DNA from: JBHHZI01 sp046757965
Lineage (GTDB): Bacteria; Acidobacteriota; Polarisedimenticolia; SMYD01
DNA: 16,289 bases
Direction: 5' to 3'
Assembly (NCBI GenBank): GCA_046757965.1
Contig: JBHHZI010000067.1
Location: forward strand, 1 to 16,289
A program made the position numbers and the translations under genes. Numbering within the stretch: the first letter of the stretch is position 1; the number at the start of each line of letters is the position of its first letter. Of the stretch, positions 7,861 to 15,999 are shown in pieces. Below the pieces are notes generated by a model, which was not told where the DNA came from, did no database searches, and was given only the letters and a program-made list of their open reading frames with translations.

Positions 7861-9909
7861 ATGAGTCACCTCCAGCATCGCCCGTGGCAAGGGATCCTGG
7901 CCGTGGTCCTGATCGCCGTGTCCGGCGCGCCGGCGCTGGCCGGCGTCTCGACGGAGACGGAAGTGGTAACCGCTGCCTCGAACGCAGGGACTCCGGTTGG
8001 CGCCCACGGCGAGATCACGAGCGAGGGAATCGCCATCCAGTTCGAGATGGAGCGGCTCACGCCGCGTGGCGCATCTGCCCCTGCCTTCGAGGAGGGAGAC
8101 CTGGCGCGCTTCCGGTTCCGGGTCAAGGATGCGACGACCCAGACCCCGCTGTCGGGTGTGTACCCGGCGGCCTGGATGGACCGGCGCCCCGAGGGCGAGA
8201 ACCGGGACCAGAAGATGTGTCGCGAGAAAGTCTCGGCGTTCGTCGGCGGCAGCCTGCTGTCGCCCCCGGAACTCGACCTGAACGTCTACTACGTTCTGGC
8301 GATGAACGACGATGCCTCGATCTCCGTCGTGGACCCGCTCTTCGGATTCGGCACGACCAAGTTGCTGGACATGATCTTTCTCCCGGCGCCGGGAGAGGAC
8401 TGGCTCCTGACCGATGACCAGATGACGCTCTTCGTCTCGATTCCTGACACGGACCAGGTGTCGATCGCCGACACCGCCACCTGGACCGTGGCCGCCAGCA
8501 TCACGGTAGGGTCTCATCCTTCCCGGCTGGCCCTGCAACGGGATGGCCGCTATCTCTGGGTGGGATACGACGACCCGCCGGCCGGCGAGGAGATGTCCGG
8601 GGTCTCGGTCATCGACACGGAGAAGCGAGCGCTGGTGAAGTCCGTGCCGACCGGCCGGGGGCATCACGAGATCGCCATCAGCAGCGACGACCGTTTCGTG
8701 TTCGTGACGAACCAGACCGACGGGACGCTGTCGATCATCGATGTCCGCAGCCTGTCCGTGGTCGAGCAGAAGGAAGTCGGCAGGCAGCCGGTGTCGATCG
8801 TCTACTCACCGGTGGCCCAGGCCGCGTACGTGGCCAGCGCGGGAGACGGCACCGTCGCTGTCGTGGACGGGAGGGAACATGCGCTCCTCGCGACGATCAA
8901 GGCCGCACCGGGACTGGGAGCGATCTCTCTGGCCCCTGGCGGTCGGCTGGCGTTCCTTGTCAATCCGCAAACGGATCGGCTGCACATCCTGGACGTCTCG
9001 GTGAACCGGATCATCCAGACCGGCGAGATGGAGGACGGACCGGACCAGGTGGCGTTCTCCGAGAATCTGGCATATGTGCGCCACCGGGACAGCGAGATCA
9101 TCCTGATGATTCCGCTTGATGAGGTGGGTCGGGAAGGCGCGCGGATACCCACGGTGGATTTCCCCGGGGGACAGCGCCCGTTCGGCCGTGTCTCACACCC
9201 GAGCCGGGCGGCGGCCATCGTGGAAGCCCCCGGCGCCACGGCCGTTCTGGTGGCCAATGCGGCGGACCGCACCATCTATTACTACAAGGAAGGCATGGCC
9301 GCTCCCATGGGGCATTTCCAGAACTACAGTCGGGAACCGCGCGCGGTCCTGGCTGTGGACCGGAGCCTCAGCGAGCACGCTCCCGGTTCCTACGAGACCG
9401 TGGCGCAGTTGCGTCGACCGGGTCTGTACGACGTCGCATTCTTCCTCGACTCTCCCCGCACCGTCCACTGCTTCCCCGTGGACGTGGCGCCCAATCCCGA
9501 TCTCGTCGCGGAGCGCCTGCGCGAGCATCCCCTGCGTGTGGAACCGGAGAGCCCCCATCTGAGTGTGGAGACCGGGAAGCCGGTCACCGTGAGGTTTCGC
9601 GTGGTCGACGCGGCCAGCGGCGCGCCCCGTAGCGACCTGGGGGATGTGGACATCCTGACCTTTCTCGCGCCGGGCATCGGCCGGAAGGAACAACGAGCCC
9701 GCCTGCTGGGGGAGGGAGTCTACGGCGCGACCTTCCTGCCCGGTCGGGCCGGGGTCTACTATGCCTTCGCTCAGGTTCCCTCGGCTCACCTCCCGTACAA
9801 GGCCTCGCCGTTCGTGTTGATGCGGGCCCGGGATGCCATGGCAGGCGCCGATGAGCGGGTTGATGCGGTCGCGTCGCCGGCAGCCTCGAAGGAGAACGAC
9901 GACTCATGA
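7861..9909 (+). CDS. Exported YVTN/YncE-like beta-propeller protein with flanking Ig-like domains
   Basis: Secreted protein of 682 residues whose biochemical role I cannot assign. ATG 7861 has GGAG with a 6-nt spacer; ATG 7849, four codons upstream, is a weaker alternative. The signal peptide ends near ALA/GVS (residue 27). Residues about 140-475 form a beta-propeller with repeated blocks such as ISVVDP, SHPSRLALQRDGRYLWVG, HHEIAISSDDRFVFVTNQTDGTLSIID and GDGTVAVVDG. Before and after it are similar Ig/FixH-like segments (GDLARFRFRVKDA and GKPVTVRFRVVDA). A conserved-looking CREKVSAFVGGSL block with one Cys precedes the propeller. There is no CxxCH, so it is not a c-type cytochrome, although such propellers are often named after cytochrome cd1. 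It is the first gene after the hairpin and overlaps the next gene by 4 nt. A scaffold or electron-transfer partner role is inference. Confidence 0.8.
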   Translation: MSHLQHRPWQGILAVVLIAVSGAPALAGVSTETEVVTAASNAGTPVGAHGEITSEGIAIQFEMERLTPRGASAPAFEEGDLARFRFRVKDATTQTPLSGVYPAAWMDRRPEGENRDQKMCREKVSAFVGGSLLSPPELDLNVYYVLAMNDDASISVVDPLFGFGTTKLLDMIFLPAPGEDWLLTDDQMTLFVSIPDTDQVSIADTATWTVAASITVGSHPSRLALQRDGRYLWVGYDDPPAGEEMSGVSVIDTEKRALVKSVPTGRGHHEIAISSDDRFVFVTNQTDGTLSIIDVRSLSVVEQKEVGRQPVSIVYSPVAQAAYVASAGDGTVAVVDGREHALLATIKAAPGLGAISLAPGGRLAFLVNPQTDRLHILDVSVNRIIQTGEMEDGPDQVAFSENLAYVRHRDSEIILMIPLDEVGREGARIPTVDFPGGQRPFGRVSHPSRAAAIVEAPGATAVLVANAADRTIYYYKEGMAAPMGHFQNYSREPRAVLAVDRSLSEHAPGSYETVAQLRRPGLYDVAFFLDSPRTVHCFPVDVAPNPDLVAERLREHPLRVEPESPHLSVETGKPVTVRFRVVDAASGAPRSDLGDVDILTFLAPGIGRKEQRARLLGEGVYGATFLPGRAGVYYAFAQVPSAHLPYKASPFVLMRARDAMAGADERVDAVASPAASKENDDS

Positions 9910-10682
9910 GCCAGACTGACGTCACATCCAGCCTCGTATCTCGCCGATCTCGACCGGCGTCTGCTCCCGCTGTATGGGTTCTGGCGGCCGTGGCCGTGCT
10001 GTTCCCGGTGGCGTCGCCGGGATCGGCGGTGGCGCAGGCGGCGGCCGTGCCGCGGGACGGTGGGGTCGAGAAAGCCCGGTCGCGCTCCGCTCACGCGGCG
10101 GGTCCGGGCATGGATCACAGTGCCCACCAGGCCATGATGAGGCAGCCGGCGGCGGCCACGGAACTCGGTTCGATGGTCATTCCAGATGTCCTGGTCCGCA
10201 CGCAGGACGGCAAGCAGGTTCACTTCTATTCCGACCTTGTCAAGGGCAGGGTCGTCGCCATGAACTTCATCTTCACCACCTGCACCACGATCTGTCCACC
10301 CATGGGCGCGAATTTCGCGCAGTTGCAGCGCACCATGAAGGATCGCATCGGCAAGGACGTGCATCTGATCTCGGTGAGCGTCGACCCCGCCGTCGACACA
10401 CCGGCACGGCTGAAGGCATGGGCGGGAAAGTTCGGAGCCGGACCGGGCTGGACGCTGGTGACCGGCGCCAAGCCGGACGTGGACCGGCTCCTGAAGGCGC
10501 TGAAGGTGTTCACTCCCGACAAGGAGGACCACTCTCCCATCGCCCTGGTGGGCAATGACGCCGCGGGGCGCTGGACCCGTCTGTGGGGTCTGGCGCCCCC
10601 TGACGATCTGGCGCGGACCATCAACACTCTGGCCGCGGACCATGCACTCGAGACCACGGCGCCGCCTGGAGGGGAACGGTGA
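9906..10682 (+). CDS. SCO1/SenC-family copper chaperone, first paralog
   Basis: Periplasmic thioredoxin-fold copper protein of 258 residues. SCO proteins deliver copper to, or keep reduced the thiols of, copper sites such as CuA of cytochrome oxidase. The metal-binding set is complete: TTCTTICPPM (Cys126, Cys130) and distal His209 in EDHSPIALVG, with the usual VSVDPAVDTP block. The N-terminus has a hydrophobic stretch at about residues 22-44, acting as signal or anchor. It is followed by a Met/His-rich linker, GMDHSAHQAMM, which may bind extra copper. The ATG overlaps the previous stop as ATGA, and GGAG lies 11 nt upstream, so translation is probably coupled. Next to a multicopper oxidase, with no cytochrome oxidase genes visible, its client is more likely that oxidase; this is an inference. 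Confidence 0.9.
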   Translation: MSQTDVTSSLVSRRSRPASAPAVWVLAAVAVLFPVASPGSAVAQAAAVPRDGGVEKARSRSAHAAGPGMDHSAHQAMMRQPAAATELGSMVIPDVLVRTQDGKQVHFYSDLVKGRVVAMNFIFTTCTTICPPMGANFAQLQRTMKDRIGKDVHLISVSVDPAVDTPARLKAWAGKFGAGPGWTLVTGAKPDVDRLLKALKVFTPDKEDHSPIALVGNDAAGRWTRLWGLAPPDDLARTINTLAADHALETTAPPGGER

Positions 10683-11305
10683 GGCCTGGTCGAGATCTGG
10701 CTGCTGCTCTCCTGACCGCCTGCCTGGCTGGTGTCACGATGGCGGGTGAAACGGCCCATGGCGCCCGGCCGCGGGCGCCGGAGACGCTCTCGCCGCCGCA
10801 TGCCTACTTCACGGATGTGGAGCTGATCAACCAGGACGGACACCCGATGCGGCTCTACACCGATCTGTTGCAGGGAAAGACCGTCGTGATCGACACCATC
10901 TACACGACCTGCACCGGGATCTGCCCGGTGATGAGCCAGACCCTGTCGCTGATCCAGGACCATCTGGGTGCGCGCGTGGGACAGGACGTCCGGTTGATCT
11001 CCATCTCCGTCGATCCCGAACACGACACGCCGGAGAAGCTGAAGGCGTTCGGCGAGCATCTCGGCGCCGGGCCGGGGTGGGTCTTCCTGACCGGCAGCAA
11101 GGAGAATGTCGAGTTTGCACTCCAGAAGCTGGGACAGCACGTGGAGAACAAGACCGACCACAAGGCCATCCTTCTGGTGGGCAACGAGCGGACCGGTCTG
11201 TGGAAGAAGGCGTTCGGGCTGGCGCCGCCGCAGGACATTCTGGATATCGTGGACAGTGTGGTGGACGACGAGGGAGGAGGGTCAGGCACCGCCCCGGGCG
11301 GCTGA
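10679..11305 (+). CDS. SCO1/SenC-family copper chaperone, second paralog, possible lipoprotein
   Basis: Second SCO protein, 208 residues, starting at GTG 10679 within the previous stop (GTGA overlap) after GGAGGGG (10668-10674). The copper ligands are TTCTGICPVM (Cys78, Cys82) and His161 in KTDHKAILLVG, with the ISVDPEHDTP block. The short N-terminus reads RPGRDLAAALLTAC, where LTAC fits a lipobox with the lipidated Cys at residue 15; cleavage near TMAG/E is the alternative. It shares AGPGW, LVGN and WGLAPP/FGLAPP-type blocks with its neighbour, so the two probably arose by tandem duplication. It lacks the Met/His-rich linker of the first copy. The pair may split copper delivery and thiol reduction, or serve different copper sites; the sequence cannot decide. 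Confidence 0.9.
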   Translation: MRPGRDLAAALLTACLAGVTMAGETAHGARPRAPETLSPPHAYFTDVELINQDGHPMRLYTDLLQGKTVVIDTIYTTCTGICPVMSQTLSLIQDHLGARVGQDVRLISISVDPEHDTPEKLKAFGEHLGAGPGWVFLTGSKENVEFALQKLGQHVENKTDHKAILLVGNERTGLWKKAFGLAPPQDILDIVDSVVDDEGGGSGTAPGG

Positions 11306-11317
11306 GACCGGCCCATC

Positions 11318-12934
11318 GTGGATAACGTGCCACAGATCCGTCGCCTGTGGCCCCTCTGGATGTTGTGCGCGGGGCTGGTGGTCGGGATCTGCCCGGCCGG
11401 CGAACAACCAGGGGACGGCGAGGCAGCGGCCGCCCGCGGCCGGCAGATCTACGGGCAGGGAACGAGTCCCTCCGGCGGGAGCATCACGGCGCTCATGGGA
11501 GCCGCGAGGGTCGAGGTCCCGGCCACGGTCCTGCCGTGCGCGAACTGCCACGGTGAGGATGGAAAGGGACGCCCGGAGGGGGGTGTTGTTCCCACCAATA
11601 TCACCTGGGAAGCGCTGACCAAGCCGTATGGCGTCCGTCACGCCGGCGGCCGGCAGCACCCGCCGTATGATGTTCCTCGGCTGAAGCGGGCGATCACCAT
11701 GGGTTTCGACCCGGCGGGAGAAGAATTGCATCTGGCGATGCCGCGTTACCGTCTCTCCGCGGTGGATCTGGACGACCTCATCGCCTATCTGCATCGAGTG
11801 GGCGAGCAGCTCGACCCGGGGCTGACACGCGACACCATCCGGATCGGAACGCTGCTCCCGGCGGAAGGACCGTCGGCTGCCCGGGGCGCGGCCATGGAGG
11901 AGATGCTGCGCGCCTACCTCGACGGCGTCAACGAGCGCGGCGGGATCTACAGCCGCCGCCTGGAACTGGTGGTCGGACATGTGGCCGCCGACCCGGGGTC
12001 CACGGCGGATGAGGCGCGGGCCTTTCTGGCGAGAGAGAGACCATTCGCGCTCGCCGGAGTGTTCCTCGCCGGTGCCGATGACGCCGTGGCCGCGCTGGCG
12101 GATGACGTGGGGATTCCGGTGGTGGGCGGACTGACCGTCGACCCGGCCCGCAGCGCCGTGGTCAACCGGCACGTCTTCTACCTCAATGCCGGCCTGGAAG
12201 GCGAGGCGCGGGCTCTGGTGGAGTTCGCGTCGCGGCAGGCCGGGACCTCCCGTCCACGGATGGTGATCCTGTACCGGCAGGGCTCCCCTCTCGATCATGT
12301 GGTGTCTGCGGTCCAGGAGCAGGCGCGTCACCGCGGCTGGGGTGATGTGGACGCCATGGCGCTGGCCGCGGCAACCTTCGACCCGACGGCGCTGGCTGAC
12401 CGCCTGCAGGCGGAGCAGACGAAGATCCTGGTTCTTCTGGCGGCCGGCCGGCCGGAAGGGGATCTCCTGGCGTCGGGTGCCCGGCACGGCTGGCGGCCGA
12501 CGGTTCTGATCCCCGGCTCGCTGGCCAGCCAGCAGATCTTCGAGTTCCCGACTGACGTGGCGGGTTCGACATTCCTGTCGTTTCCATCGTTGCCGGGCGA
12601 TCAGACCCCCGCCGGCATCCGGGAATACACGGAGCTGGCGAAGAAGTACGATCTGCCGGCGGCGTACCCTTCGGCCCGGATGGCTGCGTTGAGTTCGGCC
12701 AAGATCCTGGTGGAGGGGTTGAAACGGGCGGGTAGTGAAGTGAGTCGCGAGCGACTGCTTGCGGCTCTCGACGGCCTTCGCGATTTTCACACCGGATTCA
12801 CGCCGCATGTCAGTTACCGTCCCAACCGCCATGTGGGTACCAACGGGGCTCACATTGTCCGGCTCGATGCACAGCGCCGGACGTTCGTGCCGATCGAGGG
12901 CTGGATCGATCTGGATCGAGGGCCGGGATCGTGA
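11318..12934 (+). CDS. Cytochrome c fused to a type-1 periplasmic (LivK-like) binding protein
   Basis: Exported two-domain protein of 538 residues. The first 35 or so residues contain a signal (RRLWPLWMLCAGLVVGICPAG). The cytochrome c domain spans about residues 40-170, with haem motif CANCH (74-78) and likely axial Met141 in LAMPRY. From about residue 175 (IRIGTLLPAEGPSAARGAAMEEMLRAYLDGVNERGG, given here only as the domain start) it is a Peripla_BP_6-like fold related to branched-chain amino acid receptors, ending near VPIEGWIDLD. No ABC permease or ATPase is nearby, so transport is unlikely; ligand-controlled electron transfer or sensing is an inference. GTG 11318, 12 nt after the previous gene, has only a weak ribosome site; ATG 11360 is an alternative but would shorten the signal peptide's basic end. 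Its stop overlaps the next start (GTGA). Confidence 0.85.
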   Translation: MDNVPQIRRLWPLWMLCAGLVVGICPAGEQPGDGEAAAARGRQIYGQGTSPSGGSITALMGAARVEVPATVLPCANCHGEDGKGRPEGGVVPTNITWEALTKPYGVRHAGGRQHPPYDVPRLKRAITMGFDPAGEELHLAMPRYRLSAVDLDDLIAYLHRVGEQLDPGLTRDTIRIGTLLPAEGPSAARGAAMEEMLRAYLDGVNERGGIYSRRLELVVGHVAADPGSTADEARAFLARERPFALAGVFLAGADDAVAALADDVGIPVVGGLTVDPARSAVVNRHVFYLNAGLEGEARALVEFASRQAGTSRPRMVILYRQGSPLDHVVSAVQEQARHRGWGDVDAMALAAATFDPTALADRLQAEQTKILVLLAAGRPEGDLLASGARHGWRPTVLIPGSLASQQIFEFPTDVAGSTFLSFPSLPGDQTPAGIREYTELAKKYDLPAAYPSARMAALSSAKILVEGLKRAGSEVSRERLLAALDGLRDFHTGFTPHVSYRPNRHVGTNGAHIVRLDAQRRTFVPIEGWIDLDRGPGS

Positions 12935-14784
12935 GGCATCGTCGTGGTGTCACGATGTCAGTGTGGCTCGCGTGGATCCTGGTGTCCGGGGCGGGAGGAG
13001 TTCTTCCCGCCGGCAGCGCGAACGCCGCGCCGGTCGACATGTCCGTCCGGCCCGGTCAGCGACCTCTCGGCTTCCAGGAACGCGTGGCGTGTCAGCGTGC
13101 CATCGAGGACGTGTACTGGCGACACCGGCTCTGGCCGGCCGAGAACCCGGGGCCGAAACCGCCACTCGATGCCGTCCTGTCGGTCCGGGTCTTGCAAGAT
13201 CGCGTGCGTGAGCAACTGAAGACGGAAGCGTTGCTGGCGAGCGTCTGGCATCGTCGCTTGACGGCGGCAGAGCTGGCGGCAGAGCTGGCGCGCATGGCGC
13301 GCGACTCGCATGATCCGGCGCTGCTGCACGAACTCTGGGCGGCTCTCGATCTCGACGCGCAGCGGGTGGCGGACTGCCTGGCCCGGCCGCTGCTGGCGGA
13401 TCGCCTGGCGCGCCGGTGGTACGCGTTCGATGATCGGTTTCACGGCGATCTGAGACGGCGCGCCGGCGAGGAGCTTGCCAGCCATCCGACAGCGGACCAG
13501 CTCCGGCTGGCCGGCGGTTCCTATCAGGAGACGGAACTGCGCCGCCGGCCGGACGCCGGCCCGGCGCCGCGGCTGGCGGCCGGTTCGGGTCGCCTGCTCG
13601 ACCCGAACGAATGGGCCGTCGAGCAGGCCCGGCTTCGCGGGCTCTTCACGTCCTCCCGGCCCACCGGCATCGGTCCTCCCCGCCGTGGAGATCTGCGTGC
13701 GGGAATGCTGTCGTCCTTGCAGGAGGATGCGCAGCGTTTCTATGTGATCGGGATCGTGGAACGTGATGCCGACCACCTCGTGCTCGCCTCCGTGGAGTGG
13801 CCGAAGGTGCCGTTCGATGCCTGGCTCGAGCAACAAGCCCCGGCTCCGGAGCCGGGGCCGAGCACGACCTCACTCGCGGCCTCCTCCCTGACGCTGCCGG
13901 CGATCTCGGGTACCTGTTCCCCGGGGACCTGGACCGCGCTGCCGTTCGTCCCGGAGGCCCGCGACCGCCATGTCGCCGTCTGGACCGGGGCGGAGATGAT
14001 CGTCTGGGGCGGAAATTTCGTGGAACCCGCCCAGATTCCAGGCGGTCGTTACGATCCGGCCACCGACACGTGGCGGCCACTGCAGGTGGCCGGGGCTCCC
14101 TCCACGCGCCAGCACGCATCGGCGGTCTGGACCGGGACCGAGATGATCGTGTGGGGCGGGTGGGGTGGCGGCACCGACGGCAACGTCAAGAACAGCGGGG
14201 CGCGTTATGACCCGCTTCTGGACGCGTGGTCGCCCACGAGCACGGCGGCGGGCGCCACTCCCACTCCTCGCACCCGTCACACTGCGGTGTGGACGGGCAG
14301 CGAGATGATCGTGTGGGGGGGGTGTGCCGCCGCCGGGTGTCTGGCGACGCTGGGTGATGGGGGACGCTACGACCCGGTCGCCGACCAGTGGGCGCCGGTG
14401 GCCGGCGGGAGCGCGCCGGCCGCCCGGTACCTCCACAGCGCCGTCTGGACGGGACAGGAGATGGCGGTCTGGGGTGGAGAGCAACCGGGGATCGTGTTCG
14501 ACGATGGTGCCCGCTACGATCCGATCAGCGACACCTGGGCGGCCATGGCATCCGCCGGGGCGCCGCAGGCCCGCTCACTGCACTCCGCGGTGTGGACCGG
14601 CGATCGGATGATCGTCTGGGGGGGGTGCCGCACCCGGAGCTGCACCTTCCCGCTCCTGGCCTCGGGCGGCCTGGACCGCGACGGCGCTGGCCGCCGCTCC
14701 GGAGGCGCGCCGCCACCACACGGCGATCTGGTCCGGCCAGGAGATGATCATCTGGGGTGGGTGCGTGGATGCGGACTGCAGTGA
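12931..14784 (+). CDS. Exported Kelch-like repeat protein with SurA-like N-terminus, 5' part of a frame-disrupted gene
   Basis: The intact 5' frame begins at GTG 12931, overlapping the previous stop; ATG 12955 is an alternative. A signal peptide ends near SANA/APVD (residue 32). Residues about 45-300 are mostly helical and recall SurA/parvulin-type chaperones (ACQRAIEDVYWRHRLWP, VLQDRVREQLKTEALL, RDSHDPALLHELWAAL). Kelch-like repeats start near residue 330, five of them carrying AVWTGxxMIVWGG. After ASGG at 14659-14670 the frame changes: the last 38 or so codons are nonsense ending at TGA 14782, while the repeat pattern resumes one frame over from 14672. The original gene therefore ran on to the window end. 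The function is unknown; surface adhesion or a chaperone/scaffold role is speculation. It closes the visible operon. Confidence 0.75.
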   Translation: MRHRRGVTMSVWLAWILVSGAGGVLPAGSANAAPVDMSVRPGQRPLGFQERVACQRAIEDVYWRHRLWPAENPGPKPPLDAVLSVRVLQDRVREQLKTEALLASVWHRRLTAAELAAELARMARDSHDPALLHELWAALDLDAQRVADCLARPLLADRLARRWYAFDDRFHGDLRRRAGEELASHPTADQLRLAGGSYQETELRRRPDAGPAPRLAAGSGRLLDPNEWAVEQARLRGLFTSSRPTGIGPPRRGDLRAGMLSSLQEDAQRFYVIGIVERDADHLVLASVEWPKVPFDAWLEQQAPAPEPGPSTTSLAASSLTLPAISGTCSPGTWTALPFVPEARDRHVAVWTGAEMIVWGGNFVEPAQIPGGRYDPATDTWRPLQVAGAPSTRQHASAVWTGTEMIVWGGWGGGTDGNVKNSGARYDPLLDAWSPTSTAAGATPTPRTRHTAVWTGSEMIVWGGCAAAGCLATLGDGGRYDPVADQWAPVAGGSAPAARYLHSAVWTGQEMAVWGGEQPGIVFDDGARYDPISDTWAAMASAGAPQARSLHSAVWTGDRMIVWGGCRTRSCTFPLLASGGLDRDGAGRRSGGAPPPHGDLVRPGDDHLGWVRGCGLQ

Positions 14785-15999
14785 TTTCCGTGATTCCGGC
14801 AGCCGGTACGATCCGTTCACCGACACGTGGCAGGCGACCGATCAGAGCACCGCCCCGGGCGCCCGGGCGCGACAGACAGCGGTCTGGACCGGCACCGAGA
14901 TGGTCATCTGGGGCGGGTGCCGCGGCGGTCAGTGCGCCATCGATCTCGCCTCGGGAGGGCGCTATGACCCGGGAAGTGATTCCTGGGTGTCCACCAGTCT
15001 GGCCACGGCGCCGACCGGGCGGCTGTTCGGCAGTGTGGTCTGGACCGGAGCCGAGATGATTGTCTGGGGCGGTCAGGCCGCCTTCGCGACCAACGACGGC
15101 AAGCGATATGATCTGGCGACGGACCGCTGGTCACCCCTCAGGCAGATCGGTGCGCCGGCGGCGCGTGACCGGCACAGCGCCATATGGACCGGCACGGGGA
15201 TGATCATCTGGGGTGGAGTCCTGCGCATCGGTGGCACCACGGACACGGGTGGACGCTACGACCCGGTCACCGACAGGTGGGTGGCGCTCTCCACGGTGCA
15301 GGCCCCGGCGCCCCGGGCTCACCACAGCGGCGTCTGGACGGGCACCGAGATGATCGTGTGGGGTGGCCTCGATGCGGCGGCGCTGTCCACCGGCGGCCGG
15401 TATGATCCCGCTGCCGATACATGGGTTCCGGTCAACCCGGCCGGTGCCCCGTCCGCGCGCTTCGAGCATACCGCGGTGTGGACCGGCAATGACATGGTCA
15501 TCTGGGGTGGCGGGGCCGGCAGTGCGACCCCGACCGATACCGGTGGCCGTTACCGGCCCGGCACCGACGACTGGGTGCCGACGACCGTCACCGGTTCCCC
15601 GGTGGCCCGTCACGATCACACGGCGGTGTGGACCGGCACCGAGATGATCGTCTGGGGAGGGGACGACGGGAGCGGCCGGCTCGGGAGCGGCGGCCGCTAC
15701 GATCCGGTGGCGGACGCCTGGCAGCCCACGGCTCTGACCGGGGCGCCGGTGGCCCGCCGCTTCCACAGCGCCGTGTGGACCGGCAGCGACATGATCGTCT
15801 GGGGAGGACGGGACGGGGTCACCGTTCTCGACACGGGCGGTCGCTACACGCCCACGACGGACGCGTGGCTCCCGACGCCGGCCGGCGCCTTCCAGCCGCT
15901 CGGCCGCGATCGCCACCTGACCGTGTGGACCGGCAGCGAGATGATCGTGTGGGGCGGAGAACGAGGCAGTGCGAGACTGGACACCGGGGCGCGTCTCTG
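13918..15999 (+). repeat. Fourteen tandem Kelch-like protein repeats
   Basis: Units of roughly 45-55 codons share the pattern RHxxAVWTGxEMIVWGG, then GGRYDPxTDxW, then GAPxAR. I count five VWTG/VWGG cores before the frame break (13978 to about 14625) and nine after it (14723 to about 15955). Fourteen is twice seven, which would suit two seven-bladed propellers. The conserved part of each unit is also similar at the DNA level, a setting that favours slippage, recombination or assembly collapse. Confidence 0.85.
14670..14672 (+). other. Frame-break junction in the Kelch gene (apparent 23-bp loss)
   Basis: Upstream the frame reads LLASGG up to 14670; downstream the next frame reads WTATALAAAPEARRHHTAIW from 14672. 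Every other unit has eight codons (RYDPxxDT) between GG and W, 24 nt, but only one base remains here. A single 23-bp deletion therefore explains both the missing motif and the shift. The rest of the unit has normal spacing, with 18 residues between the two Trp. Confidence 0.7.

Noticed and set aside
3240..7862. A 1540-codon open frame on the - strand opposite the oxidase gene
   Set aside because: It is Arg/His-rich with no recognisable domain and mirrors the codon pattern of the GC-rich + strand gene, which has a signal peptide, copper motifs and a ribosome site.
7721..7869. Direct repeat ATGAGTCAC at the oxidase stop (7721) and at the start of the next gene (7861)
   Set aside because: Only 9 bp, one copy is constrained by a start codon and the other by a stop; no sign of a mobile element or duplication around it.
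11282..12853. A 523-codon - strand open frame over the cytochrome fusion gene
   Set aside because: Shadow of the + strand gene; no motifs, and it would oppose a tightly packed operon.
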